Shown: piece after piece, positions 25,086 through 34,021 of the stretch
How positions within the stretch are numbered: position 1 is the stretch's first letter
How the letters are laid out: the number at the start of each line of letters is the position of its first letter
NCBI RefSeq assembly: GCF_902506535.1
Contig: NZ_LR733827.1
Location: 1,146,805-1,210,804 of the forward strand
DNA: 64,000 nucleotides
Source of the DNA: Pseudomonas sp. 8Z
GTDB taxonomy: Bacteria; Pseudomonadota; Gammaproteobacteria; Pseudomonadales; Pseudomonadaceae
Direction: 5' to 3'
The notes under the pieces: model-generated
The model's input: only the letters and a program-made list of their open reading frames with translations
Told to the model about the DNA's origin: nothing
The model's database searches: none
Made by a program: the position numbers and the translations under genes

Positions 25086-25420
25086 GCAAAACTCCTTTGC
25101 ACAATTTTTCCATGGGTACCCCATTACGGGGGCAATGCATTGCCTTGGAAAGGCGGCGCAATCCTAGAAGCGCGTGCTAGAGCGGTGCAAGCGAGAATGT
25201 CAGTTTTGTGACATCTCGCACGCGCCTTTGGGAAAAGGCTTACAAAACAGGAATTTGTCGGTTATGGGGCGGCAATTTGCGCCGTCTCGTCATTTCCTTA
25301 TAAGATCGCGCCTCCCCCTGTTTCGTCGCATCCTGCGGCCTCTTGCCGCAAGTTTCGCCGTTTTCAGCGGTTACGCCGAAGGCCCAAACTTGCGAACTGT
25401 AGTCATATAGGTAGTTAACG
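25086..25420. other. divergent 335-bp gap lipoprotein / argF
   Basis: It holds the lipoprotein 5' leader, with a weak hairpin around its SD at 25085-25101, and the argF promoter with a leader of about 110 bp. Several CGCN-AAGTTTCG-like and TTTCGCCG stretches at 25325-25400 could be ArgR half-sites but no clear palindrome is visible. No gene is supported. Confidence 0.45.
25277..25304 (+). promoter_or_regulatory. candidate sigma-70 promoter of argF
   Basis: TTGCGC, 16 bases, TATAAG, about 115 bp before the argF ATG. The -10 is good, the -35 moderate. Confidence 0.45.
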
Positions 25421-26337
<917 letters not shown>

Positions 26338-26341
<4 letters not shown>

Positions 26342-27441
26342 GCACTGTGCTGCAGCTACGCGGGCTGAGCTGCGGCTACCACACGCACAAAGTGGTACAG
26401 GCGCTCGACCTACACCTCAAAGCAGGCGATATCGGCTGCCTACTGGGCCCATCGGGATGCGGCAAGACCACCACCCTGCGCGCCATCGCTGGTTTCGAAC
26501 CCATTCTGACCGGCGAGATTGAGTTGGCAGGCGAGGTCATTTCCCGCCCTGGCTTCACCCTGGCCCCGGAAAAGCGCCGCATTGGCATGGTGTTTCAGGA
26601 CTATGCCCTGTTCCCGCACCTGAACGTGGCACAGAATGTCGCCTTCGGCATTCGTCAACAGCAGGACGCCGAGCGCATCACCCAGGATCTGCTGGAGTTG
26701 GTCAAGCTGGGCCACCTGGCCAAACGCTACCCGCACGAACTCTCCGGTGGCCAGCAGCAGCGCGTCGCCCTGGCTCGCGCACTGGCCCCCTCACCGCAAC
26801 TGTTGCTGCTCGACGAGCCCTTTTCCAACCTCGATGGTGAACTGCGCAGGCGCCTTAGCCATGAGGTGCGCGAGATTCTCAAAGCGCGCGGCACCAGCGC
26901 CATTCTGGTCACCCATGATCAGGAAGAAGCCTTCGCCGTCAGCGATCATGTCGGCGTATTCAAAAGTGGCCATCTGGAGCAATGGGATACACCGTTCAAC
27001 CTCTACCACGAACCGCTAACGCCTTTTGTCGCCAGCTTCATCGGCCAGGGTTATTTCATTCGCGGCCAACTACGCAGCCCGGACACGGTACAAACCGAGC
27101 TGGGTGAGATCCGCGGCAACCGCGCCTACACCTGGGCGCAGGGTAGCGCCGTGGATGTGCTGCTACGCCCGGACGACATCGTGGCGGATGAAAGCAGCGC
27201 CCTGAAAGCACGCATCGTCGGCAAAACCTTCCTCGGCGCGGCTACCCTTTATCGCCTGCAACTGCCCACGGGCACTCAGTTGGAGTCAATCTTCCCCAGC
27301 CACGCCGACCACCTGCCGGGCGACGAAGTGGGCATCCGCATCGCCGCCGATCATCTGGTCGCCTTCCCGGCCCAGGGCAGTGTCGCCGCACAAATCAGCC
27401 TGGGCGAATCGAGCGGCGTGCGCCGAGTCAGCAGCGACTGA
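26338..27441 (+). CDS. orphan ABC transporter ATP-binding protein (FbpC/PotA-like)
   Basis: A 367-residue ATPase. Walker A (GPSGCGKTT, about 37-45), the Q-loop (FQDYALF), the signature LSGGQQQR and Walker B LLLLDEP are intact, and residues about 240-350 form a TOBE-like regulatory domain. It resembles the ATPases of iron, sulfate or polyamine importers. No permease or binding protein lies in the window, so it must pair with proteins encoded elsewhere. Coupled to argF by a 4-bp overlap, which hints at an amino acid or polyamine link; this is only an inference. Confidence 0.9.
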
Positions 27442-27444
27442 GGC

Positions 27445-28251
27445 TCAAACGAACAACTGCCCACTGGTCACATGCCGAGCATACCCGGCTATCTTCACCC
27501 GCTCGCCCTGCAAACTGCAGTACAACTCGCCGCCACGCGCCGAGCACTGAAACGCACTGAAACGCTCACGCCCCAGTTGCTCAGCCCAATAAGGCACCAG
27601 CATGCAGTGTGTCGAGCCGGTGACCGGATCTTCGTTGATACCAATGGCCGGAGCGAAATAGCGCGAGACGAAGTCATGCTGCCGCCCTGGTGCAGTGATC
27701 AGCACACCCAGCCCCGGCAGGGCTGCCAGCGCCAGCAGGCTCGGCACGTAGGCTCGCACATCGGCTTCGCTGCCTAGCACCGCCATTAGCTCCTGCACGC
27801 TGCCATCGTCATTGAGCAGTGCGCGAACCTCGCGCGTCGTCTGCCCCAGCGCGGCCTCGACATCGGCGCGTAAGGCAGACGTCACCGGCGCAGTCGGGCG
27901 CACGGGGAAATCCAGCTCCAACCGCTCGCCCTGACGAGTCACCCGTAAAGGCCCGGACAGACAGGTGAAATCCAAAACCTCGCCAACCTCGTGGTACAGA
28001 TCGAACAGCACCTTGGCGGCGGCCAGCGTGGCATGACCACACAGCGGTACCTCGCTGTCAGGAGTGAACCAGCGGATATGCCAGACTCCCCCCTCCCTCA
28101 CCACAAAAGCGGTTTCCGCCAGATTGTGCTCAGCGGCGATACGCTGCATCAGGGTATCGTCGAGCCAGGTATCGAGGCGGTACACCATCGCCGGATTACC
28201 GGCGAAAGGCTGAGCGGAAAAAGCATCAATCTGATGAAACGGCAGCGGCAT
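27445..28251 (-). CDS. PhzF family isomerase/epimerase
   Basis: A 268-residue member of the PhzF fold (two-domain diaminopimelate-epimerase-like barrel). The N-terminal QIDAFSAQPFAGNPAMV, the catalytic Glu in LAETAFV (about residue 45) and the GEDP-like C-terminal site (NEDPVTGSTHC) are present. I prefer the ATG at 28249-28251, which has AGGA about 10 nt upstream; the ATG at 28260 has poor spacing. No phenazine genes are near, so this is one of the many PhzF relatives of unknown substrate. It converges on the ABC ATPase gene. Confidence 0.88.
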   Translation of the reverse strand: MPLPFHQIDAFSAQPFAGNPAMVYRLDTWLDDTLMQRIAAEHNLAETAFVVREGGVWHIRWFTPDSEVPLCGHATLAAAKVLFDLYHEVGEVLDFTCLSGPLRVTRQGERLELDFPVRPTAPVTSALRADVEAALGQTTREVRALLNDDGSVQELMAVLGSEADVRAYVPSLLALAALPGLGVLITAPGRQHDFVSRYFAPAIGINEDPVTGSTHCMLVPYWAEQLGRERFSAFQCSARGGELYCSLQGERVKIAGYARHVTSGQLFV

Positions 28252-28339
28252 AGTACACATCCTGACAAGCGAAAAAGCTCTAGCATGAGGCCTAGGCTGG
28301 CGCCTAAACAGACACAGCTAGCGCTAAACAGTTAGCGTC

Positions 28340-29827
28340 TCAACTTTCGCTGCGCACGCGCTGCACGGCGTCAAGCCAGCCGTCATACAGCCGTGCCCGA
28401 CTCACTTCATCCATTTTCGGCTCGAAACGCTGTTGACGATGCCAGTGCTGGGCAATGGCATCGAGGTCGGCATACAAGCCTAGCTGCAAGCCCGCCAAAT
28501 AGGCCGCGCCAAGCGCCGTGGTCTCGGTGACCTCCGGGCGCTCGACACTGACGCCGAGGATGTCGGCGAGAAACTGCATGACCCAGTTGTTCTCCACCAT
28601 ACCGCCGTCGACCCGCAGCGCACTGGGCGCAGCGGCGCCATCCTGGCGCATGGCTTCGAGCAGATCGCGCGTCTGATAGCACACCGACTGCAACCCCGCA
28701 GTGACGATCTCCTTGATTCCGGTATCGCGGGTCAGGCCGAAGATCGCCCCGCGCGCCTTCGGGTCCCAATAAGGCGCGCCCAAACCGGTGAAGGCTGGCA
28801 CCAAATAAACGCCACAGGCTTGGCCGGTCTGTTCAGCCAACGCTTCACTGTCACGGGCGTGGCTGATCAGCTTGATACCGTCGCGCAACCACTGCACCGC
28901 AGCCCCGGCCACGAAGATGCTGCCCTCCACGGCGTAGGTGACCTTGCCACCCAGACGGTAGCCCACCGTGGTCAGCAGACGATTTTTCGAGTGTACCGCC
29001 TCGCTGCCGGTGTTCTGGATCATGAAGCAGCCGGTGCCATAGGTGCTCTTGACCATGCCCGGCTGGAAGCAGGCCTGGCCGATCAACGCCGCCTGCTGAT
29101 CACCTGCCATGCCCAACACGGGAATGGACGAGCCGAGCAGTTCTGTCTCGGTATGACCGAACTCGGCAGCGCAATCGAGCACCTCAGGCAGCAGGCTGGC
29201 GGGGATGTCGAACAACGCCAGCAGCGTCTCGTCCCACTGCTGGGTGTGGATGTTGAACATCAGCGTACGCGAGGCATTGCTGGCATCGGTGCGGTGCACC
29301 TTGCCACCGGTCAGGCGCCAGAGCAGGAAGCTGTCAACGGTGCCAAAGCGCAACTCGCCGCGCTCAGCCCGCTGGCGCGCACCGGGCACGTTCTCGAGAA
29401 CCCAGCGCAACTTAGTGGCGGAAAAATAAGGGTCGATCAGCAAGCCCGTGCGCGCCGTGACGTCCGCTTCTTGGCCATCGGCCTTGAGCTGGGCGCAATA
29501 ATCGGCAGTACGCCGATCCTGCCAGACGATGGCAGGATGAATGGCCTCGCCGGTGCTGGCATCCCAAACCAGGGTGGTTTCACGCTGATTGGTGATACCA
29601 ATGGCGGCAATCGCCTCACTGCCCAGACCACTGCTGGCAATAGTGCTGCGGCACACCTCAAGCGTGGACGACCAGATTTCCTCAGCATCGTGCTCGACCC
29701 AACCATCTTGCGGAAAGAACTGGCGGAACTCCTGCTGCGCACGGGCTACAGGCCGACCTTCATCATCGAACAGAATCGCGCGCGAGCTGGTGGTGCCTTG
29801 ATCGATGGCTAACAGGTAGTGAGACAT
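28340..29827 (-). CDS. glpK: glycerol kinase
   Basis: A 495-residue glycerol kinase that phosphorylates glycerol to glycerol 3-phosphate. DQGTTSSRAI near residue 8, SNASRTLMFNIHT near 170, GMAGDQQAALIGQ and GGMVENNWVMQF are all typical, and the length is usual. It has an AAGGAAC box. It lies downstream of ybaK on the minus strand and points away from glpR and glpD. No glpF porin gene is beside it, unlike the glpF-glpK-glpR-glpD order I know from P. aeruginosa and P. putida. A left half of a GlpR operator (AATGTTCG, 29851-29858) lies 24 bp upstream. Confidence 0.97.
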   Translation of the reverse strand: MSHYLLAIDQGTTSSRAILFDDEGRPVARAQQEFRQFFPQDGWVEHDAEEIWSSTLEVCRSTIASSGLGSEAIAAIGITNQRETTLVWDASTGEAIHPAIVWQDRRTADYCAQLKADGQEADVTARTGLLIDPYFSATKLRWVLENVPGARQRAERGELRFGTVDSFLLWRLTGGKVHRTDASNASRTLMFNIHTQQWDETLLALFDIPASLLPEVLDCAAEFGHTETELLGSSIPVLGMAGDQQAALIGQACFQPGMVKSTYGTGCFMIQNTGSEAVHSKNRLLTTVGYRLGGKVTYAVEGSIFVAGAAVQWLRDGIKLISHARDSEALAEQTGQACGVYLVPAFTGLGAPYWDPKARGAIFGLTRDTGIKEIVTAGLQSVCYQTRDLLEAMRQDGAAAPSALRVDGGMVENNWVMQFLADILGVSVERPEVTETTALGAAYLAGLQLGLYADLDAIAQHWHRQQRFEPKMDEVSRARLYDGWLDAVQRVRSES

Positions 29828-29905
29828 GGCAGTTCCTTGTTGTTATCGGCAATGTTCGTCGCTTTGCCTGTAAATGGATCACTCAGACGCAATATAAGCC
29901 GTGCA

Positions 29906-30376
29906 TTAGTGCTTACCGATGGCTGCAAAGTGCCCCTGCGTATGCTGCGCCAGCGTCTCGGCGGCCAACTCCAGCTCCAGGCCACGACGCCCACCACTGA
30001 CATGAATGGTGGGGTGCTGACGAGCCGACTCGTCGATAAACGTACGCAGGCGCTTCTTCTGCCCCAGCGGGCTGATACCGCCGACCAGATACCCCGTGGC
30101 CCGCTGCGCGGCCACAGGATCGGCCATGTCCACCTTCTTCGCTCCTGCCGCGCTGGCCAACGCCTTGAGATCAAGGCTGCCAGCCACGGGCACTACAGCC
30201 ACCAGCAACTCGCCTTTCTCGGTGGCTGCCAGAAGCGTCTTGAATACCCTTTCCGGCGCCAGGCCGAGTTTTTCCGCCGCCTCCAAGCCGTAAGACGGCG
30301 CCTTAGGGTCATGCTGGTAGCTGTGCACACGGTGCTCGGCCTTGGCCTTCTTCAGCAAATCGATTGCAGGCGTCAT
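29906..30376 (-). CDS. ybaK: Cys-tRNA(Pro)/Cys-tRNA(Cys) deacylase YbaK
   Basis: A 156-residue editing protein of the YbaK family that hydrolyses mischarged Cys-tRNA(Pro). The catalytic lysine lies in the VFKTLLA motif (Lys about 46), and the GYLVGGISPLGQKK stretch and the GRRGLELEL end fit the family. It lies between glpK and glpR, divergent from glpR, and 78 bp before glpK on the same strand, so glpK may share its transcript. Confidence 0.93.
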   Translation of the reverse strand: MTPAIDLLKKAKAEHRVHSYQHDPKAPSYGLEAAEKLGLAPERVFKTLLAATEKGELLVAVVPVAGSLDLKALASAAGAKKVDMADPVAAQRATGYLVGGISPLGQKKRLRTFIDESARQHPTIHVSGGRRGLELELAAETLAQHTQGHFAAIGKH

Positions 30377-30390
30377 GTTCGAATGTGAAA
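30371..30390. promoter_or_regulatory. weak GlpR operator-like site between ybaK and glpR
   Basis: ATGTTCG with a GTGAAAA-type right half, about 12 of 20 matches to the E. coli GlpR consensus as I recall it. It overlaps the ybaK start. It would fit autoregulation of glpR, but is weak. Confidence 0.25.
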
Positions 30391-30444
30391 ACGTGAGGAA
30401 AGATGTCTTACAGTAGCAGGCAGAAAACCTCCATCGCTACACCC

Positions 30445-30450
30445 TATAAT
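30445..30450 (+). promoter_or_regulatory. glpR -10 element
   Basis: A perfect TATAAT 24 bp before the glpR ATG; the -35 region is poor. An RBS (AGGAAG) follows at about 30464. Confidence 0.5.
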
Positions 30451-30474
30451 GTGGCACCTTCACAGGAAGCGCCC

Positions 30475-31233
30475 ATGAACCTCGCTCCCCGCCAGCACGA
30501 CATCCTCAACCTCGCCCGCGAGCGTGGCTATGTCAGCATCGACGAACTAGCCCAGGCCTTTGCCGTCACACCGCAGACCATCCGCCGCGACATCAACCAG
30601 TTGGCCGAGTACGGTCTGTTGCGCCGCACCCATGGTGGCGCGGCCTGCGAAGCCTCGAGCATTCAGAACACCGCCTATGGCATGCGCGCCGGGCAAATGC
30701 GCGAGGAAAAGCAGCGCATAGCCGAAGCCGTAGCCGCGCAGATCCCGGATCACGCGTCACTGTTTATCAACATCGGCACCACAACCGAGGCCATCGCCCG
30801 CGAACTGCAGAACCACAAGGGCCTGAAGATCATCACCAACAACCTGCACGTCGCCGCCCAACTCAGTGCCAAAGCAGACTTCGAAGTACTGGTGGCCGGT
30901 GGCACTGTGCGCGCCGACGGCGGCATCGTCGGTCAGGCCGCGGTGGATTTCATTCAACAATTCAAGGTCGACTACGCCATCGTCGGCATTAGCGGCATCG
31001 ACGAAGATGGCAGCCTGCTCGATTTCGACTATCAGGAAGTGCGCGTATCGCAGGCCATCATCGAGAACGCGCGCCAGGTTTTTCTGGCTGCCGACTCCAG
31101 CAAGTTCGGGCGCAACGCCGTAGTACGTTTGGGCTCGCTTGCTCTGGTCAATCGGGTCTTCACCGATAACCAACCGCCCAGCACGGTGCAACGCCTGCTG
31201 CGCGCCAACAAGGTTCAGCTCGACCTCGTCTGA
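30475..31233 (+). CDS. glpR: GlpR, DeoR family repressor of glycerol genes
   Basis: A 252-residue DeoR-type repressor with an N-terminal winged helix (about 1-60, with TPQTIRRDINQLAEYGLLRRTHGGA as the recognition part) and a sugar-phosphate binding C-terminal domain (NIGTTTEAIA and the DYAIVGISGIDEDGSLLDFD stretch). It represses glp genes unless glycerol 3-phosphate is present. I chose the ATG at 30475 with AGGAAG 8 nt before; the frame opens at 30403 but that crosses the -10. glpD follows on the same strand with its own operator. Confidence 0.94.
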   Translation: MNLAPRQHDILNLARERGYVSIDELAQAFAVTPQTIRRDINQLAEYGLLRRTHGGAACEASSIQNTAYGMRAGQMREEKQRIAEAVAAQIPDHASLFINIGTTTEAIARELQNHKGLKIITNNLHVAAQLSAKADFEVLVAGGTVRADGGIVGQAAVDFIQQFKVDYAIVGISGIDEDGSLLDFDYQEVRVSQAIIENARQVFLAADSSKFGRNAVVRLGSLALVNRVFTDNQPPSTVQRLLRANKVQLDLV

Positions 31234-31380
31234 TTGATGTAGGTTCGGCATCTACCCAAGGGCGGGCCTGCCATTGACCCGCCGACGCGTTGAGTCGCCC
31301 TACCGCACACCTGATCGCTCATTACCGCTTGGCGTGCAAACGCGCGCTCGGCTGGCGTAATCGCGCATCTTCGTCTAGCA

Positions 31381-31400
31381 TATTTTCGAAAGTGAACATT
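31381..31400. promoter_or_regulatory. GlpR operator before glpD
   Basis: TATTTTCG-AAAG-TGAACATT matches 16 of 20 positions of the GlpR consensus WATGTTCGWTAWCGAACATW as I recall it, with near-palindromic arms. It ends about 34 bp before the glpD ATG, in the promoter region. A second AACATTCGAA-like arm follows at about 31404. Confidence 0.6.
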
Positions 31401-31434
31401 TAAACATTCGAATCCAACAACCGAGCGCTCCGTC

Positions 31435-32961
31435 ATGCCCCACGATCATCTCGCCAGCCCAGTTGCAGAAGTCTATGACCTTGCCGTCGTCGGCGGCGGT
31501 ATCAATGGTGTGGGAATCGCTGCCGATGCAGCAGGGCGCGGCTTGTCAGTGTTCCTTTGCGAAAAAGACGATTTGGCCAGCCATACCTCCTCGGCCAGCA
31601 GCAAACTGATCCACGGTGGTCTGCGCTATCTGGAGCACCACGAGTTTCGCCTGGTGCGTGAAGCGCTGGCTGAGCGCGAGGTGCTCCTGGCCAAGGCGCC
31701 GCATATCGTCAAGCCGATGCGTTTCGTTCTGCCGCACCGTCCGCACTTGCGCCCGGCCTGGATGATTCGCGCCGGCCTGTTCCTTTACGATCACCTGGGT
31801 AAACGTGAGCGCCTGCCCGCCTCGCGCGGCCTGCGTTTTGCTGCAGGCAGCCCGCTGAAACCGGAAATCACCCGCGGTTTCGAATATTCCGACTGCTGGG
31901 TGGATGATGCTCGCCTGGTCGTACTCAATGCCATGGCCGCCCGCGAGAAAGGCGCACACATTCACCCGCGCACCCGCTGCGTCAGCGCCAGGCGCAGCAA
32001 GGGTCTATGGCATATCCATCTGGAGCACGCCGACGGTAGCCTGTTCTCGATCCGCGCTCGCGGGCTGGTCAATGCTGCTGGCCCCTGGGTCGCCCACTTG
32101 CTACGCGAGGATCTGAAACAGCCCTCGCCCTACGGCATTCGCCTGATCCAAGGCAGCCATATCGTGGTGCCCAAGCTCTACGATGGCGAACAGGCCTATA
32201 TCCTGCAGAACGAGGATCGCCGCATTGTCTTCGCCATTCCCTATCTGGAGCGTTTCACGCTGATCGGCACCACTGATCGTGAGTATCAGGGCGACCCTGC
32301 CAAGGTCACCATCACCGCCGAGGAAACCGACTACTTGCTCAAAGTGGTCAACGACCACTTCCGCAAACAGCTCGTGCATGACGATGTGCTGCACAGCTTC
32401 GCAGGCGTGCGCCCGCTGTGCGACGACGAATCCGACGAGCCTTCGGCGATCACCCGCGACTACACCCTGTCGCTGGCCGGCGCGCCTGGTGAAGCACCGC
32501 TGCTATCCGTCTTTGGCGGTAAGCTCACCACCTACCGCAAACTGGCGGAATCAGCGATGAAGCTGCTGCAGCCCAGTTTTGCGCACATGGGGGGTAGCTG
32601 GACAGCCAATGCCACCCTGCCCGGCGGCGAGCAGATGCAGGACGTGCCCCACCTGAGCGAGGCGCTGTGCCAACGCTTCGGTTGGTTGCCAAACAGCCTG
32701 GCCCAACGCTGGGCAACGAGTTACGGCAGCCGGGTCTGGCGCTTGCTCGACGGCGTGAACAACCTGGCAGATCTCGGCGAACATCTCGGCGCAGGCTTGT
32801 ACGCCCTTGAAGTGGACTATCTCTATCGTGAAGAGTGGGCCCGCAGCAGTAGCGACATCCTCTGGCGGCGCAGCAAACTAGGCCTGTTCATGAGCGCCAG
32901 CCAGCAAAAACGCCTGCAGCAATACCTGCAACAGCATCACGCATCCGCCGTCGCGGCCTGA
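31435..32961 (+). CDS. glpD: aerobic glycerol-3-phosphate dehydrogenase
   Basis: A 508-residue membrane-associated flavoprotein that oxidises glycerol 3-phosphate to dihydroxyacetone phosphate and feeds electrons to the quinone pool. The FAD motif GGGINGVG is at about residues 20-27; SHTSSASSKLIHGGLRYLE and LVNAAGPWV are typical. It ends with the usual GlpD C-terminal domain. Regulated by GlpR through the operator at 31381-31400. In other Pseudomonas glpM often follows; here the next gene is a bacterioferritin 463 bp away. Confidence 0.97.
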   Translation: MPHDHLASPVAEVYDLAVVGGGINGVGIAADAAGRGLSVFLCEKDDLASHTSSASSKLIHGGLRYLEHHEFRLVREALAEREVLLAKAPHIVKPMRFVLPHRPHLRPAWMIRAGLFLYDHLGKRERLPASRGLRFAAGSPLKPEITRGFEYSDCWVDDARLVVLNAMAAREKGAHIHPRTRCVSARRSKGLWHIHLEHADGSLFSIRARGLVNAAGPWVAHLLREDLKQPSPYGIRLIQGSHIVVPKLYDGEQAYILQNEDRRIVFAIPYLERFTLIGTTDREYQGDPAKVTITAEETDYLLKVVNDHFRKQLVHDDVLHSFAGVRPLCDDESDEPSAITRDYTLSLAGAPGEAPLLSVFGGKLTTYRKLAESAMKLLQPSFAHMGGSWTANATLPGGEQMQDVPHLSEALCQRFGWLPNSLAQRWATSYGSRVWRLLDGVNNLADLGEHLGAGLYALEVDYLYREEWARSSSDILWRRSKLGLFMSASQQKRLQQYLQQHHASAVAA

Positions 32962-33424
32962 TCCACCTAGGCCCCTCAGCAGACGCTATGACACGACTGC
33001 GCTCGGCCATGCTGCGTTAACGAGCCCGATCAAGATACTCATTTACAGCACATAAACTGCGCTGTAGATGAGTTTTTTGCTTCGCAGGCGCTCCCCCTTC
33101 GGTCCGACCACGGGCTGTTCTCCCGCTGGTCGTTGCGTCTTGCCTGAGCTTCGCTCGCTACGTTTTCACACGGTCTGCCGTCGGGACTTTTATCACCGTG
33201 CAAAAATTATTTTTGCCGTTATTGAGCGTTATCGCCAAGCAAAACTATCCCACGCCAAATTTTTGTTATTTGAATTCAATTACTTGCCGCCTCGATGCGG
33301 AATCTAAACATTCTTATTCAGTTTTATTTTTACTTATCTTTCAATTACTTAGGTTTGACAGCCGATAAAACGAAGTTGAAAATCCAGCCTTGAAAGCCAA
33401 TCGACAACTGCAGCAGGAGCGACC
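32962..33424. other. 463-bp A/T-rich gap before bfr
   Basis: No gene is supported. The part 33195-33390 is much richer in A and T than the rest of the window. It contains an inverted repeat GCAAAAA-TTA-TTTTTGC (33200-33216), several TTTTATTT runs, and the bfr promoter. The part 33070-33190 is GC-rich with repeated TTCGCT/CGCT motifs. This looks like a remnant of inserted or regulatory DNA. Confidence 0.45.
33355..33383 (+). promoter_or_regulatory. candidate bfr promoter
   Basis: A perfect TTGACA, 17 bases, GAAAAT (4/6), about 40 bp before the ATG. No Fur box is clear. Confidence 0.45.
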
Positions 33425-33895
33425 ATGAAAGGCGACAAGAAAGTTATCCAACACCTGAACAAGATCCTTGGTAACGAGCTGGTCGCGATCAACCAGTACT
33501 TCCTGCATGCACGCATGTACGAAGATTGGGGCCTGAAGAAACTCGGCGAGCACGAGTATCACGAGTCCATCGACGAGATGAAGCATGCCGATAAGCTGAT
33601 CAAGCGTATCCTCTTCCTCGAAGGCATCCCCAATCTGCAGGACTTGGGCAAGATCCTGATTGGTGAAAACACCAAGGAAATGCTTGAGTGCGACCTGAAG
33701 ATCGAGCACAAGGCACACGCTGATCTCAAAGCCGCTATCGCTTATTGCGAAAGCACCGGCGACTACGCCAGCCGCGAACTGCTGGAAGACATTCTGACGT
33801 CCGAGGAAGAACACATCGACTGGCTGGAAACCCAACTTAGCCTGATCGAAGCTGTCGGCCTGCAGAACTACCTGCAATCGCAGATGGACGAATAA
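33425..33895 (+). CDS. bfrB: heme-containing bacterioferritin (BfrB type)
   Basis: A 156-residue bacterioferritin, part of a 24-mer cage storing ferric iron. All ferroxidase ligands are present: Glu18, Glu51, His54, Glu94, Glu127 and His130. Met52, which binds the heme between subunits, is also present, so this is the BfrB type and not the heme-poor FtnA type. An AGGAG-type box precedes the ATG. It is monocistronic, between an A/T-rich leader and a strong terminator. The usual partner ferredoxin bfd is not in the window. Confidence 0.96.
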   Translation: MKGDKKVIQHLNKILGNELVAINQYFLHARMYEDWGLKKLGEHEYHESIDEMKHADKLIKRILFLEGIPNLQDLGKILIGENTKEMLECDLKIEHKAHADLKAAIAYCESTGDYASRELLEDILTSEEEHIDWLETQLSLIEAVGLQNYLQSQMDE

Positions 33896-33913
33896 GCCTC
33901 ACTCGTAACACGC

Positions 33914-33943
33914 AAAACGGGAGCCATTGGCTCCCGTTTTTTT
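33914..33943 (+). terminator. intrinsic terminator after bfr
   Basis: AAAACGGGAGCC pairs with GGCTCCCGTTTT around ATT, followed by further T. It is between convergent bfr and mexK and can act for bfr; the A run gives it a T tract for mexK too. Confidence 0.92.
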
Positions 33944-34021
33944 ATTGCCGCAAGCCGCTCGGGCAACGGAAAGGGCTGCAAGCGCAACGCCGTCGGACGC
34001 CAACCCTGAAGCCCCTGGCAC

